Source of the DNA: Distichodus sexfasciatus
Lineage: Eukaryota; Chordata; Actinopteri; Characiformes; Distichodontidae
Reading direction: 5' to 3'
Assembly (NCBI GenBank): GCA_032718565.1
Contig: JAVGVS010000447.1
Location: forward strand, 211,501 to 275,500
DNA length: 64,000 bases
Shown: piece after piece, positions 1 to 10,205 of the stretch
Layout: every line of letters begins with the position of its first letter
Numbering within the stretch: the first letter of the stretch is position 1
Made by a program: the position numbers and the translations under genes
Notes under the pieces: model-generated
Told to the model about the DNA's origin: nothing
Databases searched by the model: none
The model's input: the letters and a program-made list of their open reading frames with translations, nothing else

Positions 1-168
1 GGTGGCTCTGAAGTGGTTAAAGGTACTCCCCTCTTGGTTATTGGGTTCGAATCCTACCTCCAGCAGTACTATCACTGAGTCCCTTAACCCCAAGTTGCTC
101 TCGGGAACACTGTCCCGTAAATGAGAAAAATGGAGCCCACTCTGGATAAGAGCGTCTATAAAATGCCA
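1..168 (+). mobile_element. SINE-A copy, head to tail
   Basis: A tRNA-like head carries a B-box-like 'gggttcgaatccta'. A body with 'cccttaaccccaagttgctc' follows, then a tail with 'ctggataagagcgtctataa'. The same order appears on the minus strand at about 49890-50085, 16018-16170, 10000-10200 and 5515-5665, so this is one dispersed family. The left end may be cut by the window edge. Confidence 0.7.
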
Positions 169-170
169 TG

Positions 171-250
171 GGGCAGTTGATCGGAGGGTCGTTGGTTCAA
201 GTCCCGGACTGGTAAAGGTACCACTGAGGTACTCGCCGAGCAATAAACCA
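171..250 (+). mobile_element. SINE-B 5' fragment
   Basis: It holds 'ggggcagttgatcggagggt', then 'gttcaagtcccggactggta' and 'aaggtaccactgaggtactc'. This is the tRNA-like head of the SINE-B family, found complete at 33393-33636 and 24355-24590. It follows the SINE-A tail directly and has no 3' half. Confidence 0.65.
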
Positions 251-299
251 ACCAAATGTGAACTGGAGCAGCTTTTCTGGCATTGCCGGGAGCAGGTGC

Positions 300-380
300 T
301 GCTGATCGGTACTGTTCATGAGTACTCAGCGGTCTGGGAACCTTCGATCACAGGGCCAACTCCTAACGCTATCTACCAAC
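300..380 (-). mobile_element. SINE-B fragment, reverse strand
   Basis: 'actgttcatgagtactcagc' and 'ccttcgatcacagggccaac' are the reverse complement of the SINE-B head. It is degenerate and short. Confidence 0.5.
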
Positions 381-800
381 TCACCTCACCGGGTGGTCGC
401 GAGGTCCGGGTGAATAAGTGTGGTGGTGGTGGTGCAGGTGGAGCAGGTGGTACCCGAGCGCCCCGGCCGTGATGAACACCACCCACAGGTAGCCCAAGTC
501 AAGCGTGGTACCAGCATCCCCACCAGCGACATCCGCATTACCACTCAGCGTCGTCATCTGGTGAGAGCGAGAGGCGGTTACACTGCTGAAATAATACTCA
601 AGTACAAGTAAAAGTACCAAAGTCATCTCCTCAACAAACTACTCAAAGTACTAGCTACTTTTCTAGCTTCTATTTTAATTAACCTACATCGCATGCCTTC
701 GGACTGTGGGAGGCTTGACACAAACAGGAGGCCTCAGAAGACCTCGGCCGTCCTGGGGTTGACCCGGGACCTTCTCACTGTGTTGGCAAGCGCTAACCAC
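381..800. other. no gene seen
   Basis: Open frames of 63-81 codons exist on both strands at 381-626, but they come from a GTG/CAC-rich stretch. They have no recognisable domain and no homologous copy in the window, so I do not call them genes. Confidence 0.5.
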
Positions 801-1591
801 CAGTGTTGGGCACATTTCTTTAAAAAGTAATTAGTTATAGATTTTAATTACTTCTTCCAAAAATAACTGAGTTAGTAACTGAGTTACAACATTATAAAGT
901 AACCTAGTTACCAGAGAAAGTAACATGCATTACATTTTTAAAATGTTCAAAATATATAAAAATGTGGATCCCCTCCCCCTTTGATGGAAATTTAAACAGT
1001 ATGTTCAATTATTTGTAATAACATGACTATTAAATATGTGTAATTAATGAAATAGACACTTAAAATAAATAACAGTCTAAATATAAATAAAATAATACAC
1101 TTTAACAGAACACACTGTACACAAATCTACACTAACATAACATATCGCTGTGGGACAATGTAGAACAAACATACCTATCAAATTTAATATATCACTGTGG
1201 AATTTGCTCATTACTATGTATATAATAGTAGAAATGAACAAACACAATAGATGTTTTAAAACTTTCATATTTTATTGCACATCAACAGGCGCACCTGGCG
1301 ATCCAAATGGAAGTCCTATAAATTAAATGGCGCTTGTATACTCTACGTAGCCAATCATCATCCCTTATCGTTGGTCGCCCTCACCAAAGAAAAACCAGCT
1401 TTGCAGCTCCTGTAGCTGAGCTCGGTCGGATGACAGCTTAATAACAGTAGCGCACCGCATGTTATTGTCATGCGCGGTAACAGTGTTATAACGATGGGAG
1501 AACAATAATTGGGTAGATTACCCGTTACTGAAAAAATGACTTTTACCGAGATAGCGAATTGGCCCTACTTGCCGTTATTCCCCATCGCTAC
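801..1591. mobile_element. non-autonomous hAT-like element
   Basis: It begins 'cagtgttgggcacatttctt' and then alternates 'agtaatt/agtaact' motifs, which is typical of 'CAGTGTTGGG' hAT elements in fish. The far end is degenerate ('gccgttattccccatcgcta'). A second copy of its first 500 bp lies at 17521-18100, with shared blocks such as 'acacctatcaaat' and 'gatgttttaaaa'. No transposase is visible, and the target duplication is not clean. Confidence 0.6.
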
Positions 1592-1729
1592 AACTCACCA
1601 CTCGCCGTGCACGCCCGTGGGGACTAATAATCACAAATGAGCATAGGACACAGACTCTCAAACTCTCAAATACCAGCAGATGATATTGTAGGTGCTCAGT
1701 AAGGAAATGCCACTTTAGGCCCTCTCATT

Positions 1730-1992
1730 CACATGGACGTCTGAACCAGGCGTTTTCTTGGCGTTACGTGGCACCAGGTCGCACCGACTGAAAAGCGACC
1801 GTTTTTCTGCTCATTAGAACCGTCAAAGCGTCCGCAGCGGGCGTTCAACACCGGCGTTAAGATTGGCGTCAAATAAGCGGCAGCTACGTAAGCATTTAGC
1901 GTCAAAATCGGCGAGCGAGCAACGCTACTGAAACGGCAATCAGCGCCTTCCTGAAACCGTTCAGGCGTTCATTCCGAACATCCGTAGCCAGA
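1730..1992. repeat. dispersed repeat, partner of 45478-45750
   Basis: This segment aligns by eye to 45478-45750: 'gaaccaggcgttttct', 'cagcaccggcgtt/caacaccggcgtt' and 'ggcgttcatttcgaa/ggcgttcattccgaa' occur in the same order. It is probably an old DNA-transposon derivative. The family is not recognised. Confidence 0.6.
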
Positions 1993-2650
1993 CGAGGCCT
2001 AAAAAGTAGTGAAGTGGATTCCTGACTGGTTTGTCCTCAGGTAAAGGCTATTTATTGTCTGAATTTGGCCACAAGGTGGCGTCTCCATTAAGCAGAGCTG
2101 TGCCGTGACTTTCCAGACGAGATCTTAACACTGATGATGTGCTCTAATCAATTCTATAATACATTCATGCTTCTCGCTACCTCTTTATCATTTACAATCA
2201 TAATAGTTTTCCACAAATGCGGCAATCAGACAACTGTGTACTCAACACTAGTATATTCGTGTCAACAGCTGCAATGTGACACAACGCAGTTCCTCCAGTT
2301 CACAGGCCTTTTTGAGACTGCCTCGTCCAGCCGAAACTCTCACTTCACTTGTTGCGTGTAGAACTGGGACATTTTAAAAAGTTCGCTCACGTTTTAACTT
2401 CAAACATAACTAAATGATTAACGGTTAATAAAAATAATAGTGGTTTTGTTCGCTTCATTTTAATTAATTATTAAAGAATCATTTAAAATGGAATAAAATC
2501 ACACATTTTTTACAACTGACTTGCTGTTTACTGCAACAACACTCAAAAACACTGCCCTTTCATCATATTATTTTCTTAAAAAGCTGCCTGCAAAATCAGG
2601 CATTTTAGGCGCAACAAGCTCGTAAAAGACCCGTGAAATCCTGAAGGGAC
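1993..2650. other. no gene seen
   Basis: AT-rich intergenic sequence. A 75-codon frame at 2134-2361 has no domain, no splice context and no homolog in the window, and I take it to be chance. Confidence 0.5.
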
Positions 2651-2657
2651 TGAACTA

Positions 2658-2692
2658 ATGTTGTTATTGTTGTTGTTGTTGTTGTTTTTGGA
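2658..2692. repeat. TTG microsatellite
   Basis: An uninterrupted run of about nine to ten 'ttg' units, ending in a T run. Confidence 0.8.
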
Positions 2693-2834
2693 ATAATCCA
2701 TCTCTTTTCAAAGTAACAACTATGTGCATAATCCCACGCCAGTAAAGGTCTGTTGAGCTACAGTGTGAACAGAACAGGTACTGAGGTCAGTTGAGCTGAA
2801 GTGGACCAAGCCAAAACCTGGAATTACGTCGTCC

Positions 2835-2912
2835 TGCGTCTCTCTGTGTATCTGTACAGTATATAGCAGAGATGACAATAAAGTTGACTTTGACTTTTTG
2901 ACTTTGAAAAGA
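2835..2912 (+). mobile_element. LINE 3' tail
   Basis: 'gacaataaagttgactttga' followed by short 'ctttgact' repeats is the usual 3' terminus of fish non-LTR retrotransposons. Only the tail is present. The reverse complement of such a tail also occurs at 17478-17515. Confidence 0.5.
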
Positions 2913-3083
2913 GAAGTGAGTCCCCTTTCAACTCACAATGTGAACATGAAAAGAACCGAGTCCACTTTGTGTTACTCCACTTTTTCGAGCTCTTCTAGAA
3001 GGGACTGAGTTCGGTTTCGTCAGAGGATTCCTTCCACAGGGAAGCTGTTCATGAGATACCGTATAACCCAAACATGTGGGAGG

Positions 3084-3116
3084 AAAGCTGTGTGTGTGTG
3101 TGTGTGTGTGTGTGTT
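3084..3116. repeat. TG microsatellite
   Basis: A run of about 15 TG dinucleotides. Similar TG/CA runs follow at about 3290-3314 and 3436-3458. They create 'THTHTH' or 'CVCVCV' open frames on both strands that are not genes. Confidence 0.9.
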
Positions 3117-3434
3117 TAGCACAACATGGTAGCCTTGTCCCCACTTGACCTGGAATTTCTGAACAATAGTTTGTGTGGGAGAAAAGTCAAAGAGGTCCAG
3201 AGAGGTCAGAGCAGACTACCATCTGAACAAACAAAGCTGGAGCAGAGCAACAAGAACACACACACAAACATACATATGCATATGGGTAGTGTGTGTGTGT
3301 GTGTGTGTGTGTGTAGCGTGTGTTTATTTTACTTATATTTTTAGTTCTGTCCAGCCAGGCGCCACAGATGGGGAACCACCATCCCTGCAATCACGATGGT
3401 GAGACCCGATCCTGCAGCGTTCACCTCTACCCCT

Positions 3435-3700
3435 GCACACACACACACACACACACAGTGTATTACTATCTTTGTGAGGTCCTTCCGCCACAGCTGCACC
3501 TAATCCTAACCCTAACCTTAACCTCAGTAACCAAAAGCACATCTTTTACCTCTTTTAGTTTCTCAAATAAAACAAGCACATTTACTATAAATCGGTATTT
3601 CCTACTCCTCATGAGATTTCCTCAATGTCCCCCACAAAGCCAAAAAACAGATAAAAAGAGGCTGATTTTAAGGGGACAAAAAGGTCCCCTGATAATGATA
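3435..3700 (+). repeat. dispersed repeat with telomere-like core
   Basis: A CA run is followed by 'aatcctaaccctaacct', then 'cagtaaccaaaagcacatct', 'ctcaaataaaacaagcacat' and 'ggggacaaaaaggtcccct'. The same order appears reversed at about 19100-19345. The pair shows it is an interspersed element with a short interstitial CCTAAC run, not a chromosome end. Confidence 0.6.
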
Positions 3701-3994
3701 ATGCATGAACACACACACGGCGGTTACAACACAAGACCTGGCACTGAAACCACTCCTGGCACAAAAAACAAATTTTTTTAAAATGATGAGGAAATGTTGG
3801 TATGAAACAGACAAAAATCTCTGTAGAATTTCAAAACTGAGTGAAGTGCAAAACCACGTTCATCGAGATCTTCTGAAGCGTTTTTGTCTTAAGTGTGAAT
3901 TCTTAGAAAGATAAAGTTAAAATAATTTCCGATCACACAGTGGAGCGTTCACCAGCAAAATCTCTTGTCTTCACGCTCAACTCTGTCTTATGCT

Positions 3995-4654
3995 GGCGTG
4001 AACAGTGTTAGGAAAGGTTACTTTTAAAATGTATTCCACTACAGTTACCAGAATACATGCCCCCAAAATGTGGTTTATGGCGTGTTCCGTTAAGTTACTC
4101 CAATGTGAAATGGCAATATTCTGGCTCTTTAGTTACTTAATATATACTGTCATGCTTTTTACAACTACGCGATCTTCATCCTACAAATTCTTTGTTTGTT
4201 TTCTCGACAATTGGCTGTTAGCCCAAATCTCTGAATAGACAATATATTTACTGCAGGTAGAGGAGGAAGAAATCTCCAGTGAAATACATTCCTGCCGGGC
4301 ACTGCTGGCTCTGTTGTGCTGCTCCGGTCCATTGTGTAACAGCCATAGCGTTAACAGGGCCGCTTACATTAGAGCCTCTTATTGCGTGTTTTGTTTGGGT
4401 TTCGACAATGCGATGGAATTACCAAGAATTAGAGAGGGATAGAGGGGGATAGAGGGGATAGAGAGGATAGCCTCACATATGGAACAGGAAAAAAGACACG
4501 CCGTGTAATCCATTTTATTTCAACAAAGTAACTGTATTCAATTATCACTTGCCTATTTAAAAAGGGTAACTGTAGCGGAATACACTTGGTCATATTTGTA
4601 TTCATCACGTAACGCCAGTACATGTATTCGTTACTCCCCAACACTGGGCGTGAA
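3995..4654. mobile_element. hAT MITE with 8-bp target duplication
   Basis: The element body is 4003-4646 (644 bp). Its left end is 'cagtgttaggaaaggttact' and its right end is 'cgttactccccaacactg', which are imperfect terminal inverted repeats of the CAGTGTTGGG type. The flanks 3995-4002 and 4647-4654 are both GGCGTGAA. An 8-bp duplication is the hallmark of hAT superfamily insertion. The element has no transposase-sized frame, so it is non-autonomous. Confidence 0.88.
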
Positions 4655-4946
4655 ACATGTTTTAACTACTAAACTTTTATGTGTTTACTTCACTTAGTGA
4701 ATGTGAGCTCACACATGGGCTGTGTCGAGCCGTGTACTACTGCACTGTGGGTACGGCGCTCTTATCATGCTCTTCTATGTGGTAGTATGCATCTACCCCG
4801 GAAATAGCCGGGGGTCTAGCTGAACGACTCTACACACTAGGTAGTGCACATGGAACCACATGCTCCTATAACCGCATGTCGTCAGAAAAGTATACTGCCC
4901 AGTAGAACTAAGGAAACAAAGGCACTGCAGTGAAGCGATGTGCTAA

Positions 4947-5070
4947 GACAACTCCTCAGTGAAACGTGTATAAGACAGCTCCTCAGTGAAACGTGTATAA
5001 GACAGCTCCTCAGTGAAACGTGTATAAGACAGCTCCTCAGTGAAACGTGTATAAGACAGCTCCTCAGTGT
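4947..5070. repeat. 27-bp tandem repeat, about 4.5 copies
   Basis: Four near-identical units of 'acagctcctcagtgaaacgt' plus 'gtataag' in a row, with partial units at each end. As 27 is a multiple of 3, it opens a repetitive minus-strand frame (LRSCLIHVS units) that is not evidence of a gene. Confidence 0.9.
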
Positions 5071-5514
5071 TAGTTGACTCATGAGAAGCGCATTGATGGA
5101 AGGTCAGAATCTCACAGCAACTTTCTGTGTGGTAGTGGCATTATATCAAACTCCTGCACCAGGATCACTTCTTCTTGGGGCGTGTCTGACTGCAGAAGCG
5201 CGGTGGCGGATGAGCGGGGGCGGACTTACGGATAATGTTGGAAGTGATCATTGATTGAGCAGCGTACTGACAGCATAAAACAGCTAGCGTTTAACCCTGA
5301 AAACCAGGCGAAAAAAAGAACTTCACAATCCTTACCCTCAAGCTACATGCTAGCGTTCACATATTTCTACAGAATAAAGTCAACCGGTTTCTGAGCCGTT
5401 CTTGCCCTAGTTTAACCCTGTTACGAGGCGGTGGCCCACGTCTTTGGGTGGAATGTCATAAGTCTCCTCCTGCAGTTTTGAGGTTATTTTTGGTCGCGTT
5501 GAACATGATCAACA

Positions 5515-5665
5515 TTTACATTTACAGCATTTAGCAGACGCTCTTATCCAGAGCGACTTACGTTTCCTAATTTCAGGGACAGTTCCCCTGAACAACTTAG
5601 GGTTAAGGGTCTTGCTCAGGGACCCAATGTTAGTAGCATGGGGTCAGTTCGAACCCTGTACTTGG
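5515..5665 (-). mobile_element. SINE-A copy, reverse strand
   Basis: 'tttacagcatttagcagacg', 'ctcttatccagagcgactta' and 'cttgctcagggacccaatgt' are the reverse complement of the SINE-A tail and body. The tRNA-like head is worn ('cagttcgaaccctg'). Confidence 0.75.
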
Positions 5666-6480
5666 TCCAAAAGGAACTTAACACCACCTGATGCAACTCC
5701 ACGTTTACTTGGTATCGATTTCAATCATTAAACAAACATTCTGGAAGTAACTATGGCTGCCTGTTCTGAGTGCAATACTCAGAAGTAATGTAGAAAAATT
5801 GATGCATCGAAAACTCCTGTCGAATCCAGTCATCGACATGATAATCATAAACAAATCAAATCGTGAGACCGGTGAAGGTTCACACTTCTAGAGCCTGGAA
5901 TATACTTGCCTTGAGCTACGTATCGTATCCGTTCACAGTTGTGTTAACGTTTGTGCTGATATACTTGCGTCCGTACTGTGCGTCGTAATCTCATGGCGTG
6001 TATATACCACCTGGAGTCCAGTGTCGGGGCATAAACCTAATAAATGAATGAATACCTGTATCTTAAATAAATCATCTGTTATTCAAACAAAGCGATGTCG
6101 CTACACTGAAGAAACACTGATCTTCATCATGCAGACAGCACCAGAAATTAAAGCGAAAATTGCGGAGATAGTGCGATTGACCATAATAGTCTCGTCCAAC
6201 CAGCCAGGAATTCTTTTCTTGTCCTTTGAGTGCAGATTTCGCAACACTGCCCCCTATAAATTATGCAGGTATTGCATCTCCGTATACGCTCCGTTCATTT
6301 TTGAGTACGTGTACAAAAACCGATGGAAACAACGCAGGACACGGATGGCGCCTGTAAATGCGTCGCATTGCATACATCACGTAATTAATAGTATATTCCG
6401 GGCTTCTTCTAATTTACGCTTTCAAGTCAACTAATGCGCCCACTCCAGCCAGCTGTGAGCCTTCTGAGCAGTGTACGCTT
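5666..6480. other. no supported gene
   Basis: A 128-codon plus-strand frame at 6048-6434 has no recognised domain and no splice evidence. The sequence has the look of a worn DNA transposon ('atatacttgcgtccgtactg' beside a related 'atatacttgccttgagctac'), but I could not define its ends. Confidence 0.4.
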
Positions 6481-6489
6481 TCCCAAATC

Positions 6490-6726
6490 ATGTCCAACCC
6501 ATTCAATTTACCACAGGTGGACTTCAGTCAAGGTCAAGAAAGATCACAGCAACGATCAGGAGGAAATGGCGGCCTTCCTTCAATTGATGTTGCAAGGATT
6601 GAAAAACTGGTGATAGTAAATGTGAAATTTCGGTTTTTCGTTTGTGATTTCACTTTTGCGGCGTGTAAACCCGTGGTTGTGTTACCAATGACAGGGCTTT
6701 ACTGGGGCTTTATCACGGTGACATGA
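6490..6726 (+). CDS. candidate first exon, unrecognised
   Basis: An ATG opens a frame reading MSNPFNLPQVDFSQG and onward to SIDVARIEKL over about 40 residues. It is rich in Q, S and G and then runs into hydrophobic sequence. A possible donor (CTG|GTGATA) follows IEKL near 6611, which would make it a short first coding exon. I do not recognise the protein and see no partner exon on this strand. It may be chance or part of a transposon. Confidence 0.15.
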   Translation: MSNPFNLPQVDFSQGQERSQQRSGGNGGLPSIDVARIEKLVIVNVKFRFFVCDFTFAACKPVVVLPMTGLYWGFITVT

Positions 6727-6787
6727 CAGAGTCGAGCGTTGAATCAGCGTAAAAAGTGTAAGTGAAGGCGGTGAAATATGGCGGCAC

Positions 6788-6934
6788 CGTGGCTGACGAT
6801 AGCAAAACCCGGATGAAGGACGGAGTTTGCCGAACGAAGCGCGGAATGGGTTTGCTGTAGGGTAACTCTCCCGACGGAATCGGGCGAGCTGCTGCCTGCG
6901 CCTGAGTGGGGGAGATCCGGCCTCTCCTGAAACA
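6788..6934 (-). pseudogene. flvcr2: flvcr2-like exon 3, frameshifted
   Basis: On the minus strand a good acceptor (pyrimidine-rich, ending CGTCGCAG) precedes a phase-1 exon reading VFQERPDLP. This matches the conserved segment after the sixth membrane span in FLVCR proteins, where human members have a K/R-rich 'FKEKP..PP..AQ' block. After a run of five C at about 6908-6912 the similarity moves to another frame, reading PTQAQAAAR and then SGELPYSKPIPRFVR. One extra C, or two missing C, explains the switch. The 3' end is degenerate; ACG|GTGCCG at 6787/6788 is a possible donor. Because the break is in a homopolymer, consensus error and true decay are both possible. Exons after this one are not found to the left. 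Confidence 0.5.
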
Positions 6935-7109
6935 CTGCGACGAGAGAGAAGATAAACATGAAGAAGAAGAGAGAGAATGGAGACAGAGAGGAGAGAGAGA
7001 GGAAGAAGTAGTGAAGAAAGGGGAAGGCGTGGAAATTAAAGAGAAAGCTGGTGGTGATCATTGTCACATCTTGACCTCTGCATTTTGACCCATGGGTGAA
7101 GAAACCGAT

Positions 7110-7260
7110 GGGCAGCTAACAAAGCGCCCGGAGAAGCAGTGCTTAGGGGTTGACACCTTGCTCATGAGTACCTCAGTGGTAACTTACCGGCCCTGGATTG
7201 GAACCTCGACCTTCTGATCGCAGGCGAACACCTACGTTCACGCCACCAAAAGCGAGTGAG
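7110..7260 (-). mobile_element. SINE-B copy, reverse strand
   Basis: 'ccttgctcatgagtacctca' and 'gtggtaacttaccggccctg' are the reverse complement of the SINE-B head. 'gaccttctgatcgcaggcga' is the tRNA-like part. It lies in flvcr2 intron 2. Confidence 0.7.
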
Positions 7261-7790
7261 GAAAGGAGTGAGAAGAGAGAAGGAATGAGAGGTAGAAAAA
7301 AGAGACAGAAAGGTAAAAATAGAGAGAAGGCGAGAGGCGTGGGAGGGGTTAAGTGAGGAAGAGGAAGAGAAAAAAGAGACAGACATAGATGGACCCAGAG
7401 AGCGAGAGAAGACGTATTTTATATTTCTATAGCGTACTGTGTTCACAACAAATAAATTCCATAACACGTTGTGATTGGTCACCCAGTCCTCACATGACAA
7501 AATACCTGCACTCACACGGGCAACCTTAACCTTGTAGCAGCAGTTTAAAATGGGTATTTTCGCAAGTCCTGAAGAAGGGGGAAGTAAGTCCTGATGACGT
7601 CGGTGTGGCTTTGCAGCACGTGTGTCTGACCGCCGCAGAGAGCCGCTCTGGTCATAACGCTGGACGCGGTCAGAGCGTCAGCAGTTCCAGTAAATATTGT
7701 GTAACTGTAATAGCGTCCTCACTGCAGCCCGACTGCTCCGATGTTAAGTGGGCTACTTCACACCTCCACAAACTAAATAACAACAACCAC
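7261..7790. other. purine-rich intron sequence, no gene
   Basis: GA-rich at 7258-7400, then unremarkable intron sequence. Open frames on both strands are low-complexity shadows. Confidence 0.5.
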
Positions 7791-7794
7791 GCGC

Positions 7795-7895
7795 GGAATG
7801 ATTACGCCCTGGTAGGCGGTTAGAAGTGACAACCACGTGGTCAGAGGTCGCCTGTTCAAGTCCACGCCTGTAAAAGGTACACTGAGGTACTCACA
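7795..7895 (+). mobile_element. SINE-B 5' fragment
   Basis: 'aggtcgcctgttcaagtcca' and 'ggtacactgaggtactcaca' match the SINE-B head. The 3' half is replaced by the CA array that begins here, so this SINE may have seeded or been overrun by the array. Confidence 0.6.
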
Positions 7896-8364
7896 CACAC
7901 TCTGTTATATTACACACACTCCAGGTTACATTACCACACACACTTCACGTTACACACACACTCTGTTACATTAGACACACACTTTACATTACATACATAC
8001 TCTGTTACATTACACACACACACACACACACACTGTTACATTACACACACACACTGTTACATTACACACACTCCAGGTTACATTACCACACACACTTCAC
8101 GTTACACACACACTCTGTTACATTAGACACACACTTTACATTACATACATACTCTGTTACATTACACACACACACACACCTGTTACATTACACACACACA
8201 CTGTACATTACACACACACACTGTTACAATACACACACACATTACACACACACTGTTACATTACACACACACACTGTTACATTACACACACACACTGTTA
8301 CATTACACACACACACACGTACATTACACACACACACTGTTACATTACACACACACACTGTTAC

Positions 8365-8396
<32 letters not shown>

Positions 8397-8531
8397 TGTT
8401 ACATTACACACACACACACTGTTACATTACACACACACTGTTACATTACACACACACACTCATACATACACACACACACTGTTACATTACACACACACAC
8501 GTACATTACACACTGTTATTACACACACTGT

Positions 8532-8562
<31 letters not shown>

Positions 8563-8592
8563 TATTTACATTACACACACACACACTGTTAC

Positions 8593-8627
<35 letters not shown>

Positions 8628-8780
8628 TTACATTACACACACACACACACACACACTGTTACATTACACACTGTTACATTACACACACACACTGTTACAT
8701 TACACACACACACACACACTGTTACATTACACACACACACACTGTTACGTACACACACACACACACACACACACTGTTAC

Positions 8781-8811
<31 letters not shown>

Positions 8812-9415
8812 TTCACATTACACACACACACACACACACACACTGTGCATTACACACACACACACACTGTTACATTACACACACACACTGTTACATTACA
8901 CACACACACTCTTCACATTACACACATACATTACATACATATATTTGCATTACACACACACACACACACACCTGTTACATTACACACACACACACACACA
9001 CACACTGTTACATTACACACACACACACACACACACTGTTACATTACACACACACACACACTTCATTACACACACACACACACACACACACTGTTACATT
9101 ACACAAACATACACACACACCTCTGTTACATTAGACACACACTTTACATTACATACATACTCTGTTACATTACACACACACACACTCACTTCACATTACA
9201 CACACACACACACACACACACTCATACATACAGTTACATTACACACACTCCAGGTTACATTACCACACACACTTCATATTACATACTCTGTTACATTACT
9301 TATTACACTGTTTACATTACACACACTTCAGGTTACATTACCACACACACACACAGTTACATTACATAATCACACTTCATGTTACATTACACACACACTC
9401 TGTTACATTATAATC
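7893..9415. repeat. 1.5-kb CA / TGTTACATTA satellite-like array
   Basis: Dozens of units with the form (ACAC)n then TGTTACATTA, with CA runs of variable length. Larger blocks repeat as well: 'ctccaggttacattaccaca' occurs near 7920, 8070 and 9248, which points to higher-order duplication. Long plus-strand frames reading HTHTVTLHTH in two registers are by-products. The array lies in flvcr2 intron 2, between exon 2 at 9786 and the exon 3 remnant at 6934. Confidence 0.95.
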
Positions 9416-9785
9416 CACTTGATTATTGATTTGGCCTGTGACTGTTGCTCACATCACATAAATAAATGACAGAAAATGTCAGCATTATTTTACAGCTTTA
9501 TGTAACACACACACATCTTTATCTTTTACCACACTTTATAAATAGCAGAGTTAATCACAGGGTTTATCATCGGTTCTGGGAAGAAGATAAAGACTTCAGC
9601 ATATTTACAATTAAAAACTAGCAGAGTGAGACAGCGGGAGAAGGCAGCTGAGGGAGGGTAGTGCAGGTTCGATAAGATTAGTTCATGCAGAAGATTGTTG
9701 TGGTTTTGATCAATGTTTGATGAAATGCTCAGCTCCACACCATTCAATCACACCTAGCAGAGAAAGTAAGAAGAGGCTGTGCTTG
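9416..9785. other. intron 2 start, no gene called
   Basis: Intron sequence. A minus-strand frame at 9526-9747 ends PEPMINPVINSAIYKVW, slightly like a GPCR TM7 motif, but nothing upstream supports a receptor. Confidence 0.4.
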
Positions 9786-9927
9786 CGATGACCACGAGGA
9801 GGAAGAGGAAGGTGGCCACGCCGGCCGTGATGTAGAACATCACCCTGATGTGTCCGGCCAGCAGCTCCATGTCTTCCACATTGGGCACCAGCAGGGGCGG
9901 CACCAGGAAGCCGATGGCGATGCCAAG
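9786..9927 (-). CDS. flvcr2: flvcr2-like transporter, exon 2
   Basis: The exon follows an acceptor (GTGCCCGTAG) and opens in phase 0 with LGIAIGFLVPPLLVPNVED, then HIRVMFYITAGVATF. This is the highly conserved FLVCR segment that follows FGNQ at the end of exon 1. It codes the end of TM5, the loop and TM6 of an MFS transporter. The phase-0 junction with exon 1 (CAG|CTT) fits exactly. The 3' limit is set by exon 3, which starts in phase 1 and so needs one base after codon 47. At that point the sequence is ATCG|CAAGC, not a GT donor; a single lost G would have made a GC-type donor (G|GCAAGC). An in-frame TAG lies at 9754-9756 if the exon is read through. Family identity is firm. The end coordinate is inferred. 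Confidence 0.8.
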
Positions 9928-9994
9928 CTACGGGCACCAACAGCCAGAGAGTTACACTCAAAACACAAGGCCACAACTAACCATTATTTTCATC

Positions 9995-10205
9995 ATTAAT
10001 GACTACATTTTATAGAAACATTTAGCAGGCACAGTTATCCAGAGCAACTTCCATTTCCAAATTACAGGACCAGTCTCTGGAGCAACTTGGGATTAAGAAT
10101 AGCAGTTAGGGAGCCAGTGTGATGGTGCCAGAGGTCAGGGGTTGATGTGCTGCACTACTATTACAGGGTCCCTGAACAAGACCAAATGATAATTAGGATT
10201 CGAAC
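9995..10205 (-). mobile_element. SINE-A copy, reverse strand
   Basis: 'gaaacatttagcaggcacag', 'ttatccagagcaacttccat' and 'gagcaacttgggattaagaa' are the SINE-A tail and body reversed. The head end runs straight into the 40-bp minisatellite, whose unit is the same as the SINE-A head segment. Confidence 0.7.

Noticed and set aside
4950..5070. Possible CRISPR-like or regulatory array of 27-bp repeats
   Set aside because: Units are directly joined without spacers, in a vertebrate genome. It is a simple tandem repeat.
6048..6434. 128-codon plus-strand frame
   Set aside because: No domain, no splice support and no conserved block. Probably chance in a worn transposon.
8845..9469. Two 174-codon plus-strand frames rich in H, T and Y
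   Set aside because: They are pure translation of the CA/TGTTACATTA array in two overlapping registers. No start context, splice site or domain.
9526..9747. Frame ending with a PMINPVINSAIY motif, like GPCR TM7
   Set aside because: Only the last 15 residues resemble a receptor. No upstream TM segments, and the region is intron next to flvcr2 exon 2.
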